Source of the DNA: Halocaridina rubra
Lineage: Eukaryota; Arthropoda; Malacostraca; Decapoda; Atyidae
Direction of reading: 5' to 3'
Length of the DNA stretch: 64,000 nucleotides
Assembly (NCBI GenBank): GCA_037179515.1
Contig: JAXCGZ010007708.1
Span: 22,501 to 86,500 of the forward strand
The notes beneath the pieces are model-generated. The model was not told where the DNA came from. It ran no database searches and saw only the letters and a program-made list of their open reading frames with translations. Within the stretch, counting starts at the first letter, position 1; each line of letters begins with the position of its first letter. Of the stretch, positions 21,418 through 35,636 are shown in pieces. The position numbers were made by a program, and so were the translations under genes.

Positions 21418-23058
21418 CAGTGTTCCCCCCCATACCGCAGTAGTTTGGTTCCGGGACCCGGCGCGAACCAGGAAATCCGCGGAGTAGGATCAGCCTATAT
21501 GTACATAGATATTTAAATATATTTTTACATTTACACTGTATAAACCCTCCCTGTACTATTAACAAACCACCCTTTACTTCATAAATAACAGCATGCAACG
21601 TAAATTTATATGAAAGTGATAGATAAAATTACGGTGAATGAAGTGGTTATTAGATGACATACTCATTTACAATTACTTTTAAGTTTACGTACTGTATAAA
21701 CCCTCCATGCACTGTTAAAAAAACATGAACTATCTCACGTAGGTGAGAGCTACTGGAAATATAAATATATATGCTAGCTCACGTAGCTATCGGATACTAC
21801 ATATATCGCATGATGCAATATTGTGAGTTATACTGTACGTAAGTATATCTAAATTTATGTTTTTTACTATTTTTTACTGTTTTATTATTCTTAGGCTAGG
21901 AAATACTTGTTTTATCAAAAAAATAATGAAAATATTAATATTCACTAGGTCACGTAGGAGAGGGCCTTTGCGTTTTCGAAACACTGATACCTGTATTGTA
22001 TTTTACGTGGTGTAATACTGTTTACTATTTTTTATTGTTTTATTATTCTTAGGCTAAGAAATACGTTTTTTTATCAATAAAATCATGAACTTACTGGAAA
22101 TATAAATATATATGCTAGCTCACGTAGCTATCGAACACTATTTCGCATGATGCAATACTGCGAGTTATACTGTACGTACGTACGTATATCTAAATTTATG
22201 TATATGCTAGCTCACGTAGCTATTGGACACTACATATATCGTATGATGCTATACTGTGAGTTATACTGTACATACATATATCTGAATTTATATTTTTTTA
22301 CTATTTTTTACTGTTTTATTATTCCTAGGCTAGGAAATACTTGCTTTATCAAAAAAATAATGAAAATTTTAATATTCACTAGGTCACGTAGGTGAGAGCC
22401 TTTGCATTTTCCGAGACACTGATACCGGTATCGTATCTTAAGTGGTGCAATACTGTTTACTATATTTTACTGTTTTATTATTCTTAGGCTAAAAAATACG
22501 TTTTTTTTTATCAATAACATCATGAAATTACTGGAAAAATAAATATATATGCTAGCTCACGTAGCTGCGACCCCAATACATTGTACGCTATCGAACACTA
22601 TTTCGTATGATGCAATACTGTGAGTTATACTGTACGTACGCATATCATTCAGTTATTAGTACAATGTATATTAATTTAAAATTCATTTACTTATTTGATG
22701 ATTGTACAAAATCTATTGTATTTATTCATGGTAATTTGGACCAAATATTCCATTTGTAAAGATTATACTTTTCAAAAGAGGTGGTCAATAAACGTATCTA
22801 TCTATCTATCTATCTAAATTTATGTTTTTTACTATTTTTTACTGTTTTATTATTCGTAGGCTGGGAAATAATTTTTTTTTATCAATTAGATAATGAAATA
22901 TGTTTTTCTCAATTAAAAAATTAAAATACTGAGAAATTTTTTTTTTTAATATTTTAATATTTTTGCATATACCCATAAAATAAAATAATAATTCATCCAA
23001 AAAAACGCGATACAGTGTGATCTCGAACCAAGAAATGCAAATAACCGGGGGAACACTG
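21418..23058 (-). mobile_element. Tigger-1 derivative d1 (internally deleted)
   Basis: Bounded by CAGTGTTCCCCCCC at 21418 and GGGGGAACACTG ending at 23058, with TA on both outer sides as expected for the pogo/Tigger superfamily. It has the right-end non-coding part (AAACCCTCCCTGTACTATTAACAAACCACCC region, 21540-21600), no transposase, and an expanded AT-rich left part. In that part a unit with GCTAGCTCACGTAGCTATCG and TTACTGTTTTATTATTC recurs four times or more. A 168-base LINE tail interrupts the last unit at 22647. Confidence 0.85.
22647..22814 (+). mobile_element. short 3' end of a LINE-type retroposon
   Basis: This stretch interrupts the word GCATATC^TAAATTTATG, which is continuous in sister units (for example near 22190). 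It ends in GTGGTCAATAAACGTATC followed by (TATC)n, the signature of a LINE 3' tail with a simple-repeat end. It contains AATTTGGACCAAATATTCC. The parent LINE is not identified in the window. Confidence 0.7.
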
Positions 23059-23186
23059 TACAGCTGAGCTGTGTACTGTGTATTTGTCTGCCGCGCTCAC
23101 AATAAGGTAAGCCGAAAACTTACTTCACTATTTATTGGTATCTAATGTAACGGCGAAACGACGTAACAATGTTATATGAGGACTCC

Positions 23187-25317
<2,131 letters not shown>

Positions 25318-25425
25318 TAATCCCCCCCTTATCGCGGTAGATCGGTTCCGGGACCCGGCACGAGACAGGAAAACCGCGAAGTAGGAACACCTTTAAATTT
25401 TTTTTTTTTTTTTAAAGATGACTAT

Positions 25426-25623
25426 GACACCAGGACAGGCCAAAAATGATAAAATAAAACGGCCTTTATCAGGCTGTGAAAAGATACAGAGATGGAGAGT
25501 GTAATGACCTGTCAGATGTGAAGGGATTATAAAAGATGTGTAATGAATATCCAGCTCTCTGCTGGGTTTACTATACCTCTGCATTACTTTCATGATGTCT
25601 ATTCTAAAAATTCTCCTTAGATC

Positions 25624-25676
<53 letters not shown>

Positions 25677-25712
25677 GGTAACAATAATTTTAATTTGATG
25701 ATGATTGGGGAG

Positions 25713-25744
<32 letters not shown>

Positions 25745-26080
25745 CATTATTATTATTATTATCATCATTATTATTAAAAATTCGTAATTAAACCATTATT
25801 TTTACTATAAATAATGTAGTTTTGGTTGACTGAACAAGAGTTACTTAAAGATTCTCTCTCTCTCTCTCTCTCTCTCTCCAACATTCTATTCTACCCAACC
25901 CCCCACACTCTCATTGTCCCAGCCAAGTAGGGAGGGGCACTTTACACAGTTATTAAAAGTAAATAAACCAACAGATGTACAAACAATGATGAGCCCTTAA
26001 TAATAATAATAATAATAATAATAATGATAACGATAATAATCTCCACAATCATCATCAAAGGAAAATTATTGTTGCCAATG

Positions 26081-26129
<49 letters not shown>

Positions 26130-26326
26130 GATCTAAGCAGAATTATTGGAATAGACATCATGAAAGTAATGCAGAGGTATATTAAAACCCAGCACAGAGC
26201 TGGATATTCATTACACATCTATAATCCCTTCACATCTGACAGGTCATGACACTCTCCATCTCTGTTTCTCTTTACAACCTGATAAAGTCTGTTTTATTTT
26301 ATGATTTTTTGGCCCATCCTGGTGTC
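25426..26326. repeat. 901-bp foldback (long inverted repeat)
   Basis: The outer arms are GACACCAGGACAGGCC (25426) and GGCCCATCCTGGTGTC (ending 26326). They match inwards for about 350 bases with mismatches and indels, passing CAGAGATGGAGAGTGTAATGACCTGTCAG / the complementary CTGACAGGTCATGACACTC, and trinucleotide arrays (ATT on the left, AAT on the right). The central loop, about 200 bases (25790-25985), holds a (TC)n run at 25855-25878. No coding capacity. A transcript through it would form a long hairpin. Confidence 0.9.
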
Positions 26327-26397
26327 ACAATACCTAATCTTATTTTTTATTTTTCAAAAAAAAAAAAAAAAAAAAATCCGCGATTCAGTGAAAACGC

Positions 26398-26627
26398 AGC
26401 CTCCTGGCTAGTACAGTGGTAACTCGGTGGCCTCACATTCGCGAGGTCGACGGATCGCGCCTCGTCCAGGCAAGAGAGTTTAAGCTGTTTACTGGGGAGG
26501 TTACTGCTGTGGCTGGTCACCACAGTGGGGGGTTGGGGCCTGTGCCGGTTGGCGACCACCCTATGGGTCCTCCATGACCCGTTCCACCCATCCGTGGGTG
26601 GAGAATCTAAAAAAAAAAAAAAAAAAA
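26398..26627 (+). mobile_element. tRNA-derived SINE (family S2) with poly-A tail
   Basis: The head contains an A-box match TGGCTAGTACAGTGG (26406-26420) and a B-box-like GGTCGACGGATCGCGCC (26444-26460). A G-rich body follows (GGTGACCACAGTGGGG-type), then GGGTGGAGAATCT and a poly-A run to 26627. A perfect 11-base target duplication, AGTGAAAACGC, lies at 26387-26397 and 26628-26638. It inserted into the left terminus of Tigger derivative d4; removing it restores the terminal motif seen in sister copies. Confidence 0.88.
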
Positions 26628-26669
26628 AGTGAAAACGCGAACCAAGAAACGCGATACAGCGGGGGATCA

Positions 26670-26672
<3 letters not shown>

Positions 26673-26740
<68 letters not shown>
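26673..26740. repeat. (TA)n microsatellite
   Basis: About 68 bases of TA repeats between derivatives d4 and d5, ending in CACACAG at the d5 terminus. Confidence 0.97.
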
Positions 26741-28410
<1,670 letters not shown>

Positions 28411-28545
28411 CCTGCATGTCGTAAGAGGCGACTAAAAGTGAACGGGGCGGGGGGACTAGGAATTCCCCCCTTGCATTAACCTCCTGCGAGACGTCAAAGA
28501 AGAAGGGGAGTAGAGGGGAGAATAACTTCTCCCTAAACTCTAGTT

Positions 28546-29286
28546 TTGGGGTGTCTAAATGTGCGTGGTTGTAGTACGATAGAGAGCAGAAGATGTGAGA
28601 TTGGATACATGTTTGGTAAGCGGAGGATGGATGTATTGGCATTGTGTGCGACGAAGATGAAAGGAAAAGGAGAAGTGGCATTTGGTGATGTGAATAGTAG
28701 GGTGTCTGGGGTTGAAAGGGGGAGAGCGAGAGAAGGTGTGGCATTATTACTGAGTGAATGGATGGTAAATAAGGTAGTGGAATGGAAAGAAGTGTCATCT
28801 AGGCTGATGTGGGTTAGGGCTAGGATAGGAAGGGAATGTTGAGCTTTTGTTAGTGCGTATGGGCCGGGATGTGAGAGAAGTGAGGAAGAGCGGGATGAAT
28901 TCTGGAATGAGTTAACTACGTGTGTGGAAGGTCTGAGTAGAAGGAACTATGTAGTTGTGTTGGGTGACTTGAGTGCCCGAGTGGGTGATGGGGAGGTAGA
29001 AGGTGTTGTAGGAAAGTATGGGGTACCAGGTGGGAATGAGAGTGGCGAGAGACTGTTAGATATATGTGTGGAGCAAGAGTTGGCAATAGGTAATAGTTTT
29101 TTCAAGAAGAAGTTAATAAATAAGTATACATGGATGAGAGTGGCAAATGGAAGAGTGAAAGAAAGAGCACTGATGGATTATGTGTTGGTAGCAAAGAGCA
29201 TGATTGGTAGAGTGAAAGATGTGCATGCATTTAGGGGTGTGGCTGCTGGGATATCTGATCATTTTTTGGTTGAAGCAAAGTGGTAG
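28546..29286 (+). pseudogene. LINE-C endonuclease (EEP) domain
   Basis: Starts [20 protein letters not shown], with [15 protein letters not shown] where the catalytic Glu of QET(R/K) has become Thr. Continues with WVRARIG, a single TGA at 28840-28842, then FVSAYGPG, VLGDLSARVG (catalytic GDxN-like, Asn changed to Ser) and AGISDHFLVEAKW (SDH motif) before two TAG codons at 29284-29289. Reading frame is otherwise maintained, so decay is by point mutation. These changes argue against nuclease activity. Confidence 0.75.
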
Positions 29287-29583
29287 TAGCAAAAGAGTGG
29301 GGAAATAGAGTGGGGGGATGTAGAAGGGAAATAGTGAGGGTGGAAGAGTTGAAAAAGCCAGAGAAGAGACAGGAATATCAGGACAGGTTGAGAGTGGCAT
29401 ATGACAGGGTGAAAGAAAGAGAAGTTGGGGAGTTAGAGGAGGAATAGGGGTTGATGAAAGAAGGTTTTGTGGGACATGCAAGTGATGTGTGTGGAAAAAG
29501 GTTTGTTGGAGGTGGCATGAGGAGGGGTAGCGAGTGGTGGAATGAAGGGGTGAAAATGAAGGTGGAAGAGAAAAAGAGGGCTT

Positions 29584-31317
29584 TTGAGGAATGGCTGCAG
29601 TGTAAAAGTAGGGAGAAGTATGAAATATATAGGGAGAAACATGTGGAAACCAAGCGGGAAGGTAGAGGAAGAGAAGAGGTTGGCAAATGTTAGGTGGGGA
29701 CAGGATCTTAGTAGGTCATATGAGGAGAATAAAAAGTTTTGGAAAGAAGTGAAGAGAGTAAGGAAGGGTGGATCGAGGATGGAAGAGACAGTGAAAGTTG
29801 TGAATGGACAGATATTAAGAGGGACTGATGCAAGGAAAAGATGGGCAGAATATTTTGAGTGCTTGCTGAATGTTGATGAACATAGAGAGGCAGCTATAGT
29901 GGCAGTGGGGGGTGTTCTAGTGCCAGTAATGGGAGATGAAAATGAGAGTGAGATTACAAGAGAGGAGGTGAAAAGGGCATTGTATGAAGCGAAAGCAGGT
30001 AAAGCACATGGAATGGATGCTGTGAGAGCGGAGATGTTGAAAGAAGGGGGTGTGACTGCATTGGAATGGTTAGTGAGAGTGTTTAATATATGCTTTATAT
30101 TGTCAATGGTGCCAGTGGAATGGGTGATTGCTTACAAAGGTAAGGGAGATGCATATGAATGCAGTAATTTTAGGAGTATAAGTTTGTTGAGTGTGGTAGG
30201 AAAAGTGTATGGTAGGATACTGGTTAATAGGACTAGGGATAAGACAGAAAATGTGATTGCGGAAGTGCAGACTGGTTTTAGGAAAGGCAGAGGTTGTATA
30301 GATCAGATTTTTATAGTTAGGCAGTTATGTGAGAAATATTTAGCAAATGATAAGGATGTGTATTTTGCATTTTTGGATCTGGAGAAAGCGTATGATAGAG
30401 TTGATAGAGAGGCAATGTGAAATGTTTTGAGCTTATAAAGAGTAAATGGTAAATTGTTGCAAGCAGTGAAGAATTTGAATGAGGGCAGTAGAGCTTGTGT
30501 TACGGTAGGGAATGAAGTGACTGAGTGGTTTCCAGTGAGTATGGGACTGAGACAGGGATGTGTGATGTCACTATGGCTGTTCAATTTGTATATTGATGGA
30601 GTTGTAAGAGAGGTGAATGAGCAAGTGCGTGGTCGAGGTTTGAGAATGGTAGATGGGGATGATAACAAGTGGGAGCTGAATCAGTTGCTGTTTGCAGATG
30701 ATACTGTGGTGGTGGCAGATTCAGAGGAAAAGCTGTGTCAGTTAGTGTCAGAATTTGGAATGGTGTGTGAGAGAAGGAAGTTGCGAGTGAATGTGGGAAA
30801 GAGTAAGGTTATGAGGTGTACAAGAAATGAGGATGGTGCTGGATTGAATGTTATGTTGAATGGAGAGACACTTGAGGAAGTTTATCAGTTTAAGTATTTA
30901 GGTTCGGTTATAGCTGCAAATGGTGGAGTGGAAGCAGATGTGTGTCACAGAGTGAATGAAGGATGTAAAGTGTTGGGTGCATTGAAAGGAGTGATGAAGA
31001 ATAGAGGGTTGAAAATGAATGTTAAGAAAGTTTTGTATGAGAGAGTGGTTGTGCCAACTGTGATGTATGGATCAGAGTTATGGGGTATGAAAGTAAGTGA
31101 GAGACGGAAACTAAATGTGTTTGAGATGAAATGCCTGAGGAGTATGATTGGTGTATTTCGGTTGGATAGGGTTAGGAATGAAGTGGTGAGAGCAAGAACG
31201 GGTGTGAGGAGAGAAATTGCAGCCAGAGTAGATATGAATGTTCTGAAATGGTTTGGCCATGTGGAAAAGATGGATGAGGAAAGACTGCTCAAAAAGGTGA
31301 TGAATGTGAAGAGTTGA
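29584..31317 (+). pseudogene. LINE-C reverse transcriptase and C-terminal domain
   Basis: In the same frame as the endonuclease, with stops at 30418-30420 and nearby before resuming at 30454. RT blocks seen: YKGKGDAYECSNFRSISLLS, QTGFRKGRGC, FLDLEKAYDRVDRE (30370-30410), MGLRQGCVMSLWLFNLYID (30540-30595), and LLFADDTVVVAD (30688-30720) with the catalytic FADD intact. C-terminal part: KYLGSVIAANGG, VVPTVMYGSELWGMK and VLKWFGHVEKMDEERL to 31317. About 290 codons downstream of the last stop are open. Confidence 0.82.
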
Positions 31318-31705
31318 TGGGAGAAATGCTAGAGGGAGGCCTAGGTTTGGATGAAAGGATGGAGTAAGGAGAGCCCTGAATAATAGGAGGATGGATGTGA
31401 GGGAAGCAAGCGAGCGTGCTAGGAATAGGAATGAGTGGCGAGCGACTGTGATGCAGCTCTGATGGGCATCTGCTGTTGCCACGGGGCCGCATCTTACAGA
31501 GGTAGCCCTGTGGTAGGGGCAGTAGGAGGAGTTGGCAGTTGTGAAGCGACACAGGTTGTGGAAGAGCCAGGAGGATGGGCTGTGGCACTCCAGCAGTGCC
31601 ATCTGAACGGTCGCTAGCTCCCTCGTCATTGCCCACAGAGCAAAGTAATCCCCTTATTGTTTTCTTTCTTTGATGTCGGCTATCCCCCAATTAAAGGGGA
31701 AACAG

Positions 31706-32072
31706 CCAAGGTAGATAGAATATATACACCTCGTGCCTTTTTTCCACGTTTTTTATTCATCAGCGAAATTGCAATTACGCCCCCAAACAGTTATAGTAAA
31801 AAAATACGAAATTCGCGAATAACGCCCATGAAAAGAAATTCGTAAAATAAAATTTTCATTTTAGTAAAAATCGACCACCTCGGCGGCACTTTTCCACCAT
31901 CCTCCTCCTCTTCTACCGCTTAATGCGATCAGATATTATGAAGAAAATTGAAACAAAGCATCAAGAACAAACAGCAAACATATTTTACATATAATATCGT
32001 CAGGGAAATAGTGTGTGAGGGTGCTGATACGGAAGTAGCAAAACGTTTGCCGATAGAGGTTCGTTCTCCCGC
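31706..32072. other. no gene; contains the left copy of a direct repeat
   Basis: Unrecognised sequence. The stretch from about 31915 (CTTAATGCGATCAGATATTATGAAG) to 32035 is repeated at 34645-34770. The two copies lie on either side of the hAT element, with TGCGATC(A/G)GATATTATG and AAGAACAAACAGCAAACATA shared. Confidence 0.6.
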
Positions 32073-32080
32073 ATCCTACT

Positions 32081-34621
32081 CAGGGCTGCCAAAATTGGTA
32101 CGTTCGTACAAATTTGGTACGTTTTGCTTCAAATGTCTTCTTGTTGTACTTTTGGTATGACGACAGCCCCAAGAGTCAATTTTTGGTACGTTATAGAAAA
32201 AAGCTACAAATTCTTAAAATTGTGCTTGTAAATCAATAAATATGTTCATGTCTGAATAAATAAAACATCTATATAATAAAAAAACAAACATAGCATAAAC
32301 TGAACATGTTTGGTTTTTGTTTTGACGCCGGCCCACGCGTTGTTTGAAAAAGTTGTCTCAGTCAGTGTACTAGTGTAGTTAAGTAAATCATCTCTGTCGA
32401 TCATTTGATAACTTTCTATTACTCTTTAAATAATGCCCAAAATGAGTTCTAAGAAAGTGAATAGTGAGTATGATTCCGATAGAGAAAATAGTCCTTTTTA
32501 AAAAGAAACAAAAACTTACGTATGAACGAAAACCTCTATCAAAGTTATTAACGGATGAAAAATATTCATCATGGCTACAAACTAGTAAGTTTAACTCTAG
32601 CAAAGGTTATTGTAAAGTGTAATTGTGAAATATCTGGCAGTTTAAGTCAAATAAAAAGACACGAGGAAACAGATAAACATAAAAGTAATATTAGACTTTG
32701 TTGTAAATCAGTTAAAGTTACTGATTTTATGAAGAGTGAACCGTCAAATCATCAAAACAAAGTAGCGTCTGCCGAACTGAAACTATGTAGCTTTATTGCC
32801 GAACATAACCTACCTATTGCTCTTTTAGACGATTTGCCTGGACTCATTTCCAACGTATGTTCTGATTCAAAAATTGCCAAAGACAAAGTGTGCAAGGACT
32901 AAAGGAACCAGCATTTTTTCAAATATAACAGGTCCTGATTATTTAACAAACCTTGTATCTAAGCTTAATTCGACTAAGTTCTCCCTAATTATTGACAAAA
33001 CAACGGATGTTTCTACATGCAAGCAACTTGTTCTACTCGTTCGATATTATGACATTCAGTTTCAACGAACTATGGACAAATTTCTAGCACTGTTAGAAAT
33101 CAAAGACTGCACTTCTCTTGGTATTTATAATGGCATACAACAATTTTTTGAGAAGCACAAGATATCTTTCCACAACCTAATCGGATTTGCAAGTGATAAC
33201 GCCAGCGTAATGATGAGAAGTAAAGGTGGAGTCCAGCATATGTTAAAACAGAAAAATCCTAGTATATTTATTCAACCATGCATCTGTCATTCTTTACATT
33301 TGTGTGCGTCAAAAGCTTGCAATGAATTACCTCGGTATTTAGAGGAGTTAGCAAGAGATATTCATCCTACCTCAGTAATAGACCGATACGACTTAACGAA
33401 TACAAACAGTTTCAGAATTTCACAAATACCAGGCCTCACAAAATATTCCGCGTTAGTTGCACAAGATGGCTTTTTTTAGAGCAAGTCGTGCATAGGATTT
33501 TAGAGAAATGGGCAGCACTAACGTTATTCTTTACATCTGTCTCGTTAGAAGATGGTTTTGCCTCTGCTACGAGAATATTAGCAAGTCTACAAGATCCCTT
33601 GACAAAGATGTATTTTGCCTTTCTCGCGTACATTTTACCATTAGTAAATAAGCTTAATCTAGAATTCCAAGCAGATTCATTCAGAATTCACACTTTAAAA
33701 AAATCTATTAGCGATGGGATGAAAGCCGTAATGAATAATTTCATTAAAAAAGAGTTAGTGAAATCGAGTGACATCAACAAAATAAAGGTTGGCAATCCCT
33801 CAAACTATCTAAGTTTAAATGATGTGTATTTTGGCGCTACTGCAGAGAGCATCCTATTGAAAAATGCCGATGAAATTTCTCCCACGAACCTGAAAGATTT
33901 TAGAGTGAAAATTCTCAACTTTTACGTAAGCCTAACCAATCAAATGATGCAGCGTTTCCTCTCATGCGGTATGTTCAATAAGTTAGAGCTGTTAGAAGCT
34001 TTAGATCCAGTCCATGTCCTCGAAGATAAATCTAAATCAATAATACCATTGGCAGTTCAGTTTTCCAATCTTGTAAAAGAGGAAGAGTATGAACTTATTA
34101 ATTCGGAGTGGAGAGAATTGTCTGTTCAATATGTTTCTTTCAAATCAAAAAAATTTCCTGAAAAATTTTGGTATGCGGTATCTCAAGAAAAGTGTGGCGA
34201 TCAGTACAGATATCCATTGCTTTCTAAGTTCATGAGGGAGCTCTTGTCACTACTGCATTCTTCTGCTGCTGCTGAAAGAATTTTTTCTAATCTTAACAAC
34301 ATAAAAACTAAAAACAGGAATTCTTTGCAAATTGCAACACTAAATGCATAAATGCGATCTAAATCTATGCTGGAGGACATCGACTGCACAAAATGGAACC
34401 CTCCACGAGAACTTTGCCGTAAATTAAACGGAAAACATTGGTATTGCATCAATAAGGAAGAAGGAGAAGAGGATGCAGCTTCATTTTAACTTAAAAAGTG
34501 AGTTAAACCACTAAACTTAATGTTTTATTATAATTTTCAAATTTTGGTACGTTTTCACCAGTTCTGGTACTTTTTCATGAAGATTTTGGTACGTTCAGCA
34601 TGAATAATTTTGGCAGCCCTG
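32081..34621 (+). mobile_element. hAT DNA transposon, 2541 bp, complete ends
   Basis: Terminal inverted repeats are CAGGGCTGCCAAAATT (from 32081) and its reverse complement ending at 34621. A perfect 8-base target duplication, ATCCTACT, lies at 32073-32080 and 34622-34629, the hallmark length for hAT elements. Subterminal TTTGGTACGTT-type words occur several times at both ends and could be transposase-binding repeats. It encodes one broken transposase. Confidence 0.95.
32433..34489 (+). pseudogene. hAT transposase
   Basis: The likely start is ATG at 32433 (MPKMSSKKVNSEYDSDREN). After a frameshift, a BED-like zinc finger follows: SSWLQTSKF, CKVCNCEISG and IKRHEETDKHK (C-x2-C ... H-x4-H, 32560-32680). 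The central RNase H-like core has FSLIIDKTTDVS (32985-33015), ASDNASVM (33190-33215) and CICHSLHLCASKAC (33280-33325). The C-terminal dimerisation motif, LLSLLHSSAAAERIFSNLN, is at 34240-34300. The frame changes near 32880 and 33480, and there is a stop at 34349. The catalytic core is recognisable, but the protein is interrupted at least four times. Confidence 0.88.
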
Positions 34622-34629
34622 ATCCTACT

Positions 34630-35008
34630 CCTATTCTACCGTTTAATGCGATCGGATATTATGAAGAAAATTGAAAAAAAGCATTAAGAACAAACAGCAA
34701 ACATATTTTCAATAAAATATTGTCAGGGAAACAGCGTGTGAGGATGCATAAGCTGATACGGGAATGTGACAAAATGTATGCATCCTCGTCCTCACCGCCA
34801 CCATACGTGTTGCAAGAATATATGAATGAGAGAAATGATAAATATAAAAAATATACATATAAGCTAGTAAGTTATTCCAGGTATCTTAAAGATGAAGTAC
34901 ATTTTTATTTAAATTACAGTATACACTACTATCTTGTAATTAATATATATCTTAAAATGTACCATACATTTGAAAATAAAAACATTCACTTTATCTGGCA
35001 ACTCTGGC
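34630..35008. other. right copy of the direct repeat flanking the hAT element
   Basis: The stretch 34640-34770 repeats 31915-32050. An open frame from 34720 (SGKQRVRMHKLIRECDKMYASSSS) has no similarity I recognise and is not preserved in the left copy. Probably non-coding repeat sequence. Confidence 0.5.
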
Positions 35009-35400
35009 AACCATGCACGTCCCAGTGTAAGCCTGTTGCCAACGGCATAATAGAGTGCATTAATTTGTTTACTGTACAGTAAATCTGTATATCTTTTATA
35101 CTGTACACTATTTGCATGTTAATATAAATAACTACAGGTCTTTCTGCTTTGTTATGTATTATAAAATGTTTTACTTATATTATATCTTTGGTATAGTGTG
35201 TCTGGCCACCATGCATGTCCCAGTGCAAGCCTGTTGCCAATGGCATAATAAAGTGCATTAATTTGTTTACTGTACAGTAAATCTGTATATCTTTTATACT
35301 GTACACTATTTGCATGTTAATACAAATAACTACAGGTCTTTCTGCTTTGTTATGTACTCATAAGATATGTTTTTACTTATCTTATATCATTGGTATAGTG
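35009..35400. repeat. tandem duplication, two units of about 195 bp
   Basis: Unit 1 (about 35009-35203) and unit 2 (about 35204-35400) share CAAGCCTGTTGCCAA, TTAATTTGTTTACTGTACAG and GTATATCTTTTATACTGTAC in order, with few substitutions. Non-coding. It lies upstream of the Tigger-2 element. Confidence 0.88.
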
Positions 35401-35548
35401 TGACTATGGACGTTTGTGGAATGAGCTATGCCCTTTATCATAGTTTCCTATGGAAAATGACTCGTTTTTTCACGCGATTTTCCATTTACCCGTCACTTCT
35501 GAGAACTTATCTCCGCGTTATTATGAGAACTAGGTGTATATATATATA

Positions 35549-35636
35549 CAGACACTCCCCAATGCAAACACATTAGGTTCCAGAATTCCGGTTATGAGTA
35601 GAATTTTTCATAATTCATGTTTAGGTTAAGAATGAA
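35549..35636 (+). mobile_element. Tigger-2-like terminal fragment
   Basis: Starts CAGACACTCCCCAATGC after a short TA run and contains TTAGGTTCCAGAA, similar to the terminus at 54289. About 88 bases remain before a second CAGACACTCCCC terminus at 35637. Confidence 0.6.

Noticed and set aside
29113..31629. Minus-strand open frames rich in Ser, Pro, His and Phe
   Set aside because: Antisense shadows of LINE-C, whose plus strand has clear RT motifs.
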